A stretch of DNA of 5,223 nucleotides from the NCBI GenBank assembly GCA_011525185.1, contig WTIQ01000239.1, forward strand, positions 1 to 5,223. The letters are read 5' to 3'. A program made the position numbers and the translations under genes. Shown in pieces: positions 1-5,223 of the stretch (the stretch's first letter is position 1; each line of letters starts with the position of its first letter). Source of the stretch: Paracoccaceae bacterium (GTDB taxonomy: Bacteria; Pseudomonadota; Alphaproteobacteria; Rhodobacterales; Rhodobacteraceae). The notes beneath the pieces are model-generated. The model ran no database searches, had not been told where the DNA came from, and saw only the letters and a list, made by a program, of their open reading frames with translations.

Positions 1-315
1 GTCTATGGCATGGCGGAGGGGGACTTTATGCGAGGGTTTCTTAAAATCACCCGCCGCGACGGGACCGTTTATGCCGATCACGATTACAAGATCAACGAAA
101 CCGCACAGCAAGGTCACTATGGCGCGGATCGTATGATGGTTACCGATATTATCTCGTATCTGAAAGGAGATCGCAAAACGCTTCCTGTAAATATCGTTGA
201 TGCCCTACAAGCAGGCATAGCAGCGCTTGCCATTGATCAAGCGCGCCGCAGTTCGAAACTTATCGACCTCACACCAATCTGGAAAGAATTTGATGCTGTT
301 CTTTCGCAAGAATGA
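1..315 (+). CDS. Gfo/Idh/MocA family oxidoreductase, C-terminal part (5' end outside window)
   Basis: The reading frame is open from the first base (Val-Tyr-Gly-Met...) and ends at TGA 313-315, giving 104 residues of a protein whose start lies upstream. The ATG at 10 is internal, not a start. The tail matches the C-terminal domain of Gfo/Idh/MocA NAD(P)-dependent sugar oxidoreductases: a substrate-side His (HYGADRMM), the stretch from LPVNIVDALQAG to ALAIDQARRS, and the closing IDLTPIWKEFD. The Rossmann fold and the catalytic EKP-type motif would lie upstream and cannot be checked. These enzymes are cytoplasmic and oxidise or reduce sugars, inositols or their glycosides; the substrate cannot be read from this fragment. 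It sits 10 nt before a NagB-II-like gene and is probably co-transcribed with it. In this setting it may process a modified amino sugar before the kinase and deacetylase steps, which is inference. Confidence 0.85.
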   Translation, partial: VYGMAEGDFMRGFLKITRRDGTVYADHDYKINETAQQGHYGADRMMVTDIISYLKGDRKTLPVNIVDALQAGIAALAIDQARRSSKLIDLTPIWKEFDAVLSQE

Positions 316-325
316 GAAACACGAC

Positions 326-1333
326 ATGAGCCTAAACCACGCATACGGTCATCATATGGCAACTGAAATTTCTCAGGCGCGAGAGGTATTCGTCAAACGG
401 CTGACCTCTGATATTGCGCTTGACCCTCTACCTCAGGCGTGGAACCGCGTTTATACGATTGCGCGTGGATCATCTGATGCAGTTGCAACCATCCTATCCT
501 ATGAATGGATGCGCGTTCTTAATCTCCCCATGACCTCACTACCCCCTTCCATCTTTTCTTTGGGTAGCGGTATTCAAATGGACAAGGCACTTTGCCTCGT
601 CATCTCGCAATCAGGATCGAGCCATGATCTTGTGAGCTCTACAAAAGGGGCAGTAGAGCGAGGAGCCCATGTGCTTGCCTTAACAAATCAAGAAGCCTCG
701 CCTGTAGAAGAGCACGCTCATCAAACGCTCCCAATTCTTGCAGGTCCAGAAGTTGCCGTGCCAGCCACAAAAACAGTCATCGCCTCAATTGCAGCGGGAC
801 TTGCCATTTTGGGCCAGCTTGCTCCTGAGTATAGAGACACATTTTACCCAGCAATACAGGCCTTTGAGCGGTTAAAGGAACGGCTTCACCCTCGGTTTGA
901 CAAGACCTACAAGGTGCTGAAAGAGGCCGAACATGTCTATGTAATAGGGCGCGGTGCTGGCTATGGCGCGGCACAAGAAGTTGCGCTCAAACTGAAAGAG
1001 TGCTGTTCGCTGCATGCTGAGGCCTACTCCGCCTCCGAAGTTTTGCACGGTCCGCTTCAGCTCGCAAAAAAACCCTTGAGTGTTCTGATTTTGGACACTG
1101 GTGAAGTGTGTGCTGAACAAAGTTTGGAGCATGTGGAGCAACGGTTACGCGCTGCAAAAGTCAATGTCGTACGTATGACGCCCAGTTTAGCAGATCTAAG
1201 CTCACTCTCCCCTGCGGCTGCGGCAGCGGTTCTTTTGTATTTGATGTACCCAATTATTCGGCGTCTCTCTCTGGATGCTCATCTTAACCCAGACAGGCCA
1301 GACTTGCTCTCTAAAGTGACGTTTACGAAATGA
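326..1333 (+). CDS. nagB-II: Tandem-SIS glucosamine-6-phosphate deaminase, NagB-II-like
   Basis: This 335-residue cytoplasmic protein has two SIS (sugar isomerase) domains, like the C-terminal half of GlmS but without the glutaminase domain. SIS-1 spans about residues 35-165 with ARGSSD (46-51), the phosphosugar loop SQSGSS (94-99) and AGPEVAVPATKT (139-150). SIS-2 spans about 195-335 with GRGAGYG (208-214), ALKLKE ending at Glu225, SEVLHGPL with His241, and Lys330 near the C-terminus, matching the Glu, His and Lys active-site positions of GlmS. The likely reaction is glucosamine-6-phosphate to fructose-6-phosphate plus ammonia, the last step of GlcNAc catabolism. The length and the GRGSSD/PATK-type motifs fit NagB-II. 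The frame stays open back to ATG 227, but that would overlap the upstream gene by 89 nt with unrelated sequence. ATG 326 follows a modest GAGA element (314-317) and puts the family's usual N-terminal MATEISQ block at residue 11. ATG 356 is a second option. The stop overlaps the next start (ATGA). A related SIS deglycase (FrlB type) is the main alternative. Confidence 0.8.
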   Translation: MSLNHAYGHHMATEISQAREVFVKRLTSDIALDPLPQAWNRVYTIARGSSDAVATILSYEWMRVLNLPMTSLPPSIFSLGSGIQMDKALCLVISQSGSSHDLVSSTKGAVERGAHVLALTNQEASPVEEHAHQTLPILAGPEVAVPATKTVIASIAAGLAILGQLAPEYRDTFYPAIQAFERLKERLHPRFDKTYKVLKEAEHVYVIGRGAGYGAAQEVALKLKECCSLHAEAYSASEVLHGPLQLAKKPLSVLILDTGEVCAEQSLEHVEQRLRAAKVNVVRMTPSLADLSSLSPAAAAAVLLYLMYPIIRRLSLDAHLNPDRPDLLSKVTFTK

Positions 1334-2415
1334 TACGGCCCGACCTTGCAAAGCAGTATGTGACCTGGCGCGAAATTATGGCTCAACCTCGCCTATGGTC
1401 ACATTGGGCAAAGGCGTTTGACGTCGCGCAGCTGCGCGATTGGCTACATTCGCTCGCCTTTGATGAGGTCTGGTTTTGCGGGGCGGGCACCTCTGCGTTT
1501 ATCGGGGATATCCTTGTCGCTGGACTTGGGGATCAGTCCATCTGGCCGCTAAGGTCTATTCCTTCGACAGATCTAGTAGCGCGACCCAAGCATTTTTTGA
1601 ATGGATCAAAACAGCCATTGGTGGTAAATTTCGGGCGCTCTGGAAACAGCGCCGAAAGTCTTGGAACATTGGACGCTCTGGAGGTCCTTGCCCCAAAAGC
1701 TCCACGCCTCAATATCACCTGCAATCCAGATGGCGCACTTGCAACGCGCAAAAGCGAGGGGCCTCACCACACGATTGTTCTACCTGAAGAGACCCATGAC
1801 GCGGGCTTTGCCATGACGTCCAGTTTTACAACGATGTTTTTGACTGCGCTCTCCATTTTTGATCCAAAATTTGATATGATAAAAGGCGCTGCTGCTTTGT
1901 CAGAGGCATTTGAGCAGGCTCTTCCAGCGATGGTTAAATCCGCACATGCCTCCACGCCCGATCGGGTTGTTTTCCTAGGTGCGGGCGCTTTGAGCTATGC
2001 GGCGCGCGAAGCGGCACTTAAGACGCTCGAATTATCGGCAGGTCAAATCCCAGTGCTCTGGGACAGCCCGCTAGGATTTCGTCATGGGCCAAAGTCTTTC
2101 GTCACGGATGAGACACTTATTGTCATCTTCTTATCCTGCGAGGCTCATGCGCGGCTCTACGATCTGGACCTTGTATCTGAATTAGATTCACAATTTCCAA
2201 ACAGCCATATCCTTACAGTTGGTGAAGCAGGGATGATCAATTTAACGGGTCTTTCAAGCGATCTTGAACAAGCCATTTTATGCGTCGCGTTTGCACAAGT
2301 GGCTTCAGTTCTATGGTCAGACCAACTGGGAATGGCGGTTGACAATCCCTTTGAGGGTCAAGGCACGTTGACCCGTGTTGTCGCCGATGTACGACTTCAT
2401 GGGGTCCGCTCATGA
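1330..2415 (+). CDS. agaS: SIS-domain sugar isomerase/deaminase, AgaS family
   Basis: This is a 361-residue tandem-SIS protein of the AgaS family, whose known members deaminate and isomerise galactosamine-6-phosphate to tagatose-6-phosphate in GalNAc/galactosamine catabolism. Family landmarks are TWREIMAQP (12-20), CGAGTSAFIGD (50-60), PSTDLVARP (78-86), the phosphosugar loop FGRSGNSAES (101-110), NITCNPDGALA (128-138), LPEETHDAGFAMTSS (151-165), AALKTLEL with Glu234, GFRHGPKS with His252 (249-256), LYDLDLVSEL (276-285) and the C-terminal DNPFEGQGTLTRVV (338-351). Length is slightly below the roughly 380 residues usual for AgaS. The start ATG shares four bases (ATGA) with the stop of the NagB-II-like gene and has no strong Shine-Dalgarno, so translation is probably coupled. 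No tagatose-phosphate kinase, aldolase or GalNAc-specific deacetylase is in the window, so the true substrate may be another amino sugar phosphate. The family call is firm; the substrate is inference. Confidence 0.87.
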   Translation: MIRPDLAKQYVTWREIMAQPRLWSHWAKAFDVAQLRDWLHSLAFDEVWFCGAGTSAFIGDILVAGLGDQSIWPLRSIPSTDLVARPKHFLNGSKQPLVVNFGRSGNSAESLGTLDALEVLAPKAPRLNITCNPDGALATRKSEGPHHTIVLPEETHDAGFAMTSSFTTMFLTALSIFDPKFDMIKGAAALSEAFEQALPAMVKSAHASTPDRVVFLGAGALSYAAREAALKTLELSAGQIPVLWDSPLGFRHGPKSFVTDETLIVIFLSCEAHARLYDLDLVSELDSQFPNSHILTVGEAGMINLTGLSSDLEQAILCVAFAQVASVLWSDQLGMAVDNPFEGQGTLTRVVADVRLHGVRS

Positions 2416-3323
2416 TCGCAGCAGGTATCGATCTCGGGGGGAGCAAACTTGAAGCGCAGATATTCAATGCAGAATGGACCTGCGTTGATCGTTTGCGCGT
2501 AAAAACCCCAACGACCTATGATAGCTTGTTGCAAACGCTCCAAGAGGCAATTGACTGGATTGAGGGGCAAGACGGGAATATTCCTATAGGCATTGGCTCT
2601 GCAGGCCTTATTGTTCCGCAAACAGGAATTGCTTTGACGGCAAACTTACCAGCGACGGGCAAATCTTTTCCAAAAGACATTGCCGAGAGGGCGGGTCGTT
2701 CGATCACCTATGTCAATGACTGTCGCGCCTTTGCCCTGTCCGAAGCTATTTTTGGCAGCGGTCGCAAGTATGATGTCGTGATGGGGATGATTTTAGGCAC
2801 TGGCGTGGGTGGCGGTGGAGTGATCAACGGCCACTTGCTCAAAAACAGGGCTGGTCTGGGTGGCGAGTTTGGCCATATCCAAGCTCCAGCATCACTGGTC
2901 CAAGCACATAATTTACCTATCCTTCCCTGCGGCTGCGGGCGTTTGGGATGTATCGAAACATTGGTTTCTGGACCTGGCTTGACGCGCATTTCCGAAGCGG
3001 TACTTGGATCACCACTCTCACCGCAAGAGGTTGATTTAAAACGACATAATGATGAAGCTGTTGCTGGGATCTTTGACATTTGGTGCAACCTTGTTGCTGA
3101 ACTTTGCCTCAGTATTGATTACATCCTCAATCCCGATGTGATTATCCTCGGGGGCGGTCTCTCCAAAATCAAAGACGTAGATCATGCAATCTCACAGGCG
3201 CTCCGAAACCGACAATTCGACGGATTTGACGGGCCAGAGATAAAACTGGCACAGGGAGGCGATGCCAGTGGCGTAAGGGGAGCCGCCTATGCGGCATGGC
3301 AAGAAAGTCAGCGCCATGCATAA
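2412..3323 (+). CDS. nagK: ROK-family N-acetylglucosamine kinase
   Basis: This 303-residue ROK (repressor, ORF, kinase) sugar kinase has no N-terminal helix-turn-helix, so it is an enzyme and not a NagC-type regulator. Visible motifs are the phosphate-1 loop IDLGGSK (6-12), YVNDCRAFALSEA with the presumed catalytic base Asp103, the ATP-site glycine loop LGTGVGGGGVING (128-140), GEFGHIQ (151-157), and the zinc motif CGCGRLGC, with His155, Cys173, Cys175 and Cys180 as likely ligands. The FALSEA stretch, the GEFGH block and the CGCGxxGCIE block resemble E. coli NagK, which is about the same length. The expected reaction is ATP-dependent 6-phosphorylation of cytoplasmic GlcNAc, feeding NagA two positions downstream. 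The start ATG overlaps the agaS stop by four bases; a GGGG run at 2401-2404 is a weak ribosome binding site. The usual NDAN after the catalytic Asp reads NDCR here. A related ROK kinase for another hexose or hexosamine is possible, but context favours GlcNAc. Confidence 0.85.
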   Translation: MIAAGIDLGGSKLEAQIFNAEWTCVDRLRVKTPTTYDSLLQTLQEAIDWIEGQDGNIPIGIGSAGLIVPQTGIALTANLPATGKSFPKDIAERAGRSITYVNDCRAFALSEAIFGSGRKYDVVMGMILGTGVGGGGVINGHLLKNRAGLGGEFGHIQAPASLVQAHNLPILPCGCGRLGCIETLVSGPGLTRISEAVLGSPLSPQEVDLKRHNDEAVAGIFDIWCNLVAELCLSIDYILNPDVIILGGGLSKIKDVDHAISQALRNRQFDGFDGPEIKLAQGGDASGVRGAAYAAWQESQRHA

Positions 3324-3381
3324 AGTTATCGCAGATATGATCGCACCCTATTTCCTTTCCAAGCAACAAGGACGGGAATAA
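3316..3381 (+). CDS. Possible 21-codon small ORF bridging nagK and nagA
   Basis: This frame starts at an ATG inside the last codons of nagK, overlapping its end by 8 nt, and stops with TAA at 3379-3381, directly abutting the nagA ATG at 3382. It encodes 21 residues, beginning MHKVIADMIAPYF and ending SKQQGRE. There is no clear Shine-Dalgarno of its own, so translation would depend on ribosomes terminating nagK. No family is recognised. It fills almost the whole nagK-nagA spacer, and its reading through to the nagA start could keep ribosomes on the message. It could equally be a chance frame in a spacer that exists only to carry the nagA ribosome binding site. Evidence is positional only. Confidence 0.25.
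   Translation: MHKVIADMIAPYFLSKQQGRE
3368..3372 (+). promoter_or_regulatory. Ribosome binding site of nagA
   Basis: AAGGA at 3368-3372 lies 9 nt before the nagA ATG at 3382. It is the best Shine-Dalgarno inside the operon and supports independent initiation of nagA, unlike agaS and nagK, which rely on ATGA overlaps. It also fixes ATG 3382 as the start, with a TAA directly before it. Confidence 0.75.
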
Positions 3382-4521
3382 ATGAAAAGGCTCGATGATA
3401 TCCTTCTTGAACCTGACCTGATCTTTGACGGCGCAGAGCTTCGAAGCGATTGCTTCCTTAGTGTCTCAGCGCACCAAAAATGCCAGCTCATTCCAAAATC
3501 TCAGAGCAGCCCTAGCGCAAAGATCACACCCCTTCGCGGTATTGTCGCGCCAGGATTCATTGACCTTCAAGTCAATGGCGGCGGCGGCGTTTTGTTTAAC
3601 GAAACCCCTGACCTAAAGGGTATCAAAAGAATTTTAGAGGCCCACCGATCCCTTGGCACCACCGCTATCATGCCAACGGTCATTACGGATCGACCAGAGG
3701 TCTTGGAACAGGCTGTTGAGACTGCCATAGCCGCCAAAGACGAACAGGGGGTCCTTGGTCTTCACATAGAAGGGCCTCATATCTCGCCAGAGCGGCGCGG
3801 GACACATGCCCTTTCCTATGTCCGCCCCTTTGATCCAGCAACCCTTGCCCATATAAAATCTTTGCGCGATGCCGATGTGACCGTCATGATCACAGTGGCA
3901 CCCGAAATCGTCCCCGCTAAGACAATTGCACAGATGGTGGAGATGGGAGCAATCGTGTCGCTTGGACATAGCAATGCGACCGCAGAGATTGCAAAAAATG
4001 CGCTCGAGCATGGGGCGCAGGCGTTCACCCATCTGCATAACGCGATGCCCCCCATGATGAACCGTGCCCCTGGCATTGTGGCCGCCGCGCTGAACTCGGA
4101 TTCCTACACGGGGCTCATCGGGGACGGGTATCATGTGGATGATGAAATGATCAAACTGACACTAAATGCGCGCCCAAAAGCGGATCGCGTATTTATCGTT
4201 TCCGACGCGATGCCGACTTTGGCTGGACCACCTGAATTCACACTTTATGGACAAAAAGTAGCGTTGAAAGATGGACGTTTACTCAACAGCGAAGGCGGTC
4301 TTGCCGGGGCGCATATTTCGATGTCACAAACAGTGCAGCGCTTTGTGAACGCGCTAGACATTGACCCCGTGCCTGTCCTCAAAATGGCCTCCACAGTGCC
4401 AGCGTGCCTTATTGAACGAACAGAGCTGAGCGAGATCGAAGGGCTTGATGCCGGCCAAGTCATCGTATTGAAAGAAAATTTCTCATTTAATCAATTACTT
4501 ACAGAATTTCTCACCGCCTAA
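3382..4521 (+). CDS. nagA: N-acetylglucosamine-6-phosphate deacetylase
   Basis: This 379-residue cytoplasmic amidohydrolase, of the family's usual length (about 380), converts GlcNAc-6-phosphate to glucosamine-6-phosphate plus acetate. The small outer beta domain is built from about residues 1-55 and the C-terminal strands. The barrel begins at PGFIDLQVNGGGG (57-69), where Gln63 and Asn65 replace the HxH metal pair of most amidohydrolases, as in the single-metal E. coli NagA. Other active-site elements are LHIEGPH with metal ligand Glu130, LGHSNA with His196, THLHNAMPPM with His217, IGDGYHVDD with His251 (substrate contact), and IVSDAMP with catalytic Asp275. All expected ligands are present, so the enzyme should be active. 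Its product feeds the NagB-II-like deaminase encoded upstream. It is the last gene of the operon, 58 nt after nagK, with AAGGA upstream. The C-terminus, after about residue 360, looks slightly shorter than in E. coli NagA. The identification is secure. Confidence 0.96.
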   Translation: MKRLDDILLEPDLIFDGAELRSDCFLSVSAHQKCQLIPKSQSSPSAKITPLRGIVAPGFIDLQVNGGGGVLFNETPDLKGIKRILEAHRSLGTTAIMPTVITDRPEVLEQAVETAIAAKDEQGVLGLHIEGPHISPERRGTHALSYVRPFDPATLAHIKSLRDADVTVMITVAPEIVPAKTIAQMVEMGAIVSLGHSNATAEIAKNALEHGAQAFTHLHNAMPPMMNRAPGIVAAALNSDSYTGLIGDGYHVDDEMIKLTLNARPKADRVFIVSDAMPTLAGPPEFTLYGQKVALKDGRLLNSEGGLAGAHISMSQTVQRFVNALDIDPVPVLKMASTVPACLIERTELSEIEGLDAGQVIVLKENFSFNQLLTEFLTA

Positions 4522-4760
4522 TTTTTCAAAATGCCCTCCAAGGCAACGCCCGAGTCGCGTTAATTGAGATCAGATATCGAAACAAGAGTGTACTAGATTT
4601 ACCGGAGACCCGCGCGATCGGTGTAAAAGAGGCATTTCATAAGCGCGCGTTTGATATCGCGGAAACCCCCGCCCAATTGGTTTATTTTCATCCACAATTC
4701 GGTCTAAAGAACAAATTTGTTTCAACAAAAACCACTCATAAACAACGCCGCTTTAAATAA
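4491..4760 (+). pseudogene. Start-less open frame, possible gene remnant
   Basis: One frame, shifted relative to nagA, is free of stops from 4491 (after TAA 4488-4490) to TAA 4758-4760, giving 89 codons. It has no ATG. Inside the noncoding part it reads as a plausible soluble peptide, with segments such as ARVALIEIRYRNKSVLDLP, GVKEAFHKRAFDIAETPAQ and LVYFHPQFG, and a basic tail ending KQRRFK. The other two forward frames are interrupted several times over 4522-4700. I do not recognise a family. It may be the 3' remnant of a decayed gene or mobile element, or a chance open frame; the absence of a start argues against an intact gene. Confidence 0.2.
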
Positions 4761-4830
4761 TTAATTTTTTTATTTACACCCTAGAATTTAGCGCATATGT
4801 CTATAACCAATAGTTTGTACATATATTATT
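4755..4830 (+). promoter_or_regulatory. AT-rich upstream region, putative promoter of the RTX-type gene
   Basis: The stretch has an A/T-only segment with the pair AAATAA (4755-4760) and TTATTT (4770-4775) around a T7 run. A -35-like TTTACA (4773-4778) follows, with -10-like candidates TATGTC (4796-4801, 17-nt spacer) and TATAAC (4802-4807, spacer too long at 23). The short dyad CTAT (4801-4804) / ATAG (4810-4813) and the palindrome TGTACA (4816-4821) could be operator-like. No hexamer pair is close to consensus, so the exact promoter is uncertain. The location, 100-180 nt before the next start, is reasonable for a regulated gene. Confidence 0.25.
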
Positions 4831-4927
4831 TCGGATATTCTTTTGGAATTATCATTTGCGGATTTGGTATCTAGACGTGTGCTCGAATTACTAAGATTTG
4901 AATGACCGATTTAATGAAAAACAGTTG

Positions 4928-4931
4928 GGAG
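4928..4931 (+). promoter_or_regulatory. Ribosome binding site of the RTX-type gene
   Basis: GGAG at 4928-4931 lies 5 nt before ATG 4937, within TTGGGAGATAGG. It decides the start: the nearby ATGs at 4902 and 4914 are in a different frame that stops at 4952, and the coding frame is closed by TAA at 4892-4894 with no other ATG in between. Confidence 0.65.
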
Positions 4932-4936
4932 ATAGG

Positions 4937-5223
4937 ATGCGGGATATTGTAGAAACATGTGATGTCACCAGAAATGAAGCTGGTGGACTGCAAGAAAATT
5001 TAAATGCCACTGAGGGTAACGATGACCTGACAATCGTTACAACCGAGAATGGGCTAGGCACGACACTCTTTGCTCTAGGCGGTGATGACACAATAACCGA
5101 TTACTCTAGTGGTGGATCCAACATTTACGGTGGGGAGGGAAATGATGTCATTGTTCAATCTGCCGCAGGCTGGAATGGCTCTCTCCTGTCGGGAGGATCA
5201 GGTAATGACGATATAACTGGTGG
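4937..5223 (+). CDS. RTX-type (hemolysin-type) calcium-binding repeat protein, N-terminal part
   Basis: This gene starts at ATG 4937 and runs off the right edge without a stop, so 95 complete residues are visible. The N-terminus (MRDIVETCDVTRNEAGG) is polar and acidic with no signal peptide or membrane segment. From residue 25 it carries glycine/aspartate-rich motifs of the RTX nonapeptide type (GGxGxDxUx): TEGNDDLTI (25-33), GGDDTIT (48-54), GGEGNDVIV (65-73) and GGSGNDDIT (86-94). Such repeats form calcium-bound parallel beta-rolls after export. RTX proteins usually leave the cell by a type I ABC/MFP/TolC system using a C-terminal signal, which fits the missing N-terminal signal. The motifs are 17-21 residues apart, not in strict 9-residue tandem. 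Activity (enzyme, adhesin, S-layer, toxin) depends on unseen downstream domains. It is separated from the sugar operon by 415 nt with its own ribosome binding site, so it is probably a separate transcription unit. Confidence 0.85.
   Translation, partial: MRDIVETCDVTRNEAGGLQENLNATEGNDDLTIVTTENGLGTTLFALGGDDTITDYSSGGSNIYGGEGNDVIVQSAAGWNGSLLSGGSGNDDITG
5009..5223 (+). repeat. Degenerate GGxGND calcium-binding repeats (within the RTX-type gene)
   Basis: Four related motif cores begin at about 5009, 5078, 5129 and 5192, spaced 69, 51 and 63 nt. All encode a Gly-rich turn, Asp, then a hydrophobic beta strand. They are similar as protein but not as DNA, so they are old repeats and not recent tandem duplications. 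The array continues past the window edge. Confidence 0.75.

Larger units (their letters stand above)
4522..4936. other. 415-nt intergenic region between nagA and the RTX-type gene
   Basis: No convincing gene or RNA is seen here. The left half (to about 4690) has GC content like the operon and contains most of the start-less open frame 4491-4760. It also has a short GCGG/CCGC hairpin (4659-4662 with 4669-4672) and the 8-bp palindrome CCAATTGG (4673-4680), followed by a loosely T-rich stretch. This is at best a weak terminator and lies about 140 nt past the nagA stop. The right half (about 4690-4910) is strongly AT-rich and is where the promoter of the RTX-type gene would be expected. The composition step near 4690 suggests a junction between two separately evolved segments. 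Confidence 0.6.

Noticed and set aside
227..325. Upstream extension of the NagB-II-like frame to ATG 227
   Set aside because: It would overlap the oxidoreductase by 89 nt, the added 33 residues do not look like SIS sequence, and ATG 326 has a ribosome-binding-like GAGA and the correct family N-terminus.
2708..3088. 126-codon antisense open frame within nagK
   Set aside because: It is a Pro/Ser-rich shadow of the ROK kinase coding strand with no independent evidence.
3634..4134. 166-codon antisense open frame within nagA
   Set aside because: It lies wholly opposite a well-supported enzyme gene, has low-complexity Cys/His/Arg-rich composition typical of a shadow frame, and matches no family I know.
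4531..4563. Ten-residue ORF from ATG 4531 after nagA
   Set aside because: It is too short, lacks a ribosome binding site and has no features.
4573..4659. Repeated GATATCG (4573, 4653) and CGCGCG (4611, 4644) words
   Set aside because: They are only 6-7 bp, not embedded in longer similarity and not regularly arranged; this is compatible with chance.
4659..4688. GCGG/CCGC hairpin followed by T-rich sequence as the nagA terminator
   Set aside because: The stem is only 4 bp, the T-tract is interrupted and offset, and it lies about 140 nt past the stop codon, so it is not called as a terminator.
4902..4952. Short ORF from ATG 4902 (16 residues) overlapping the RTX-type start, possible leader peptide
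   Set aside because: There is no ribosome binding site and no attenuator-like codon run or hairpin; it is most likely chance.
4891..5091. Antisense open frame across the RTX-type start
   Set aside because: The plus strand shows clear RTX motifs and a ribosome binding site here; the antisense product is Ser/Val-rich with no recognisable features.
1..5223. tRNA, rRNA, CRISPR array, insertion sequence or phage attachment site
   Set aside because: No cloverleaf-like sequence, no regularly spaced repeats, no transposase motifs and no flanking direct or inverted repeats were seen.

Overview
The window looks like a piece of an alphaproteobacterial chromosome, probably a marine Roseobacter-type Rhodobacteraceae. 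This rests on the resemblance of the encoded proteins to families and gene orders common in that group and on an RTX-type gene at the right edge. No rRNA or other taxonomic marker is present, so the assignment is an inference.

Positions 1-4521 hold the downstream part of one plus-strand catabolic operon for amino sugars. In order: the C-terminal end of a Gfo/Idh/MocA oxidoreductase (1-315, start outside the window), a tandem-SIS protein of the glucosamine-6-phosphate deaminase type (326-1333, NagB-II-like), a second SIS protein of the AgaS type (1330-2415), a ROK-family N-acetylglucosamine kinase (2412-3323, NagK-like) and N-acetylglucosamine-6-phosphate deacetylase (3382-4521, NagA). The genes are packed tightly. 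There is a 10-nt gap after the oxidoreductase, two ATGA stop/start overlaps, and a 58-nt spacer before nagA that carries a 21-codon open frame and the nagA ribosome binding site. The pathway reads: cytoplasmic GlcNAc is phosphorylated by the kinase, deacetylated by NagA, then deaminated and isomerised to fructose-6-phosphate by the NagB-II-like enzyme. A cytoplasmic kinase implies non-PTS uptake, most likely by an ABC transporter upstream. AgaS suggests the operon also handles galactosamine-6-phosphate or a related sugar. The oxidoreductase suggests entry of a modified or glycosidic substrate.

Positions 4522-4936 (415 nt) contain no convincing gene. The left half has a start-less open frame (4491-4760) that may be a decayed gene. 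The right half is strongly AT-rich and probably carries the promoter of the next gene. No strong intrinsic terminator follows nagA.

From 4937 to the right edge is the start of a separate plus-strand gene for an RTX-type (GGxGND) calcium-binding protein. It has no N-terminal signal peptide, as expected for a type I secretion substrate. Its function cannot be told from the 95 residues visible.

I see no clear previously undescribed system. The most worthwhile points are the paired SIS enzymes, the mini-ORF before nagA, the possible gene remnant at 4491-4760, and the RTX gene beside the sugar operon.
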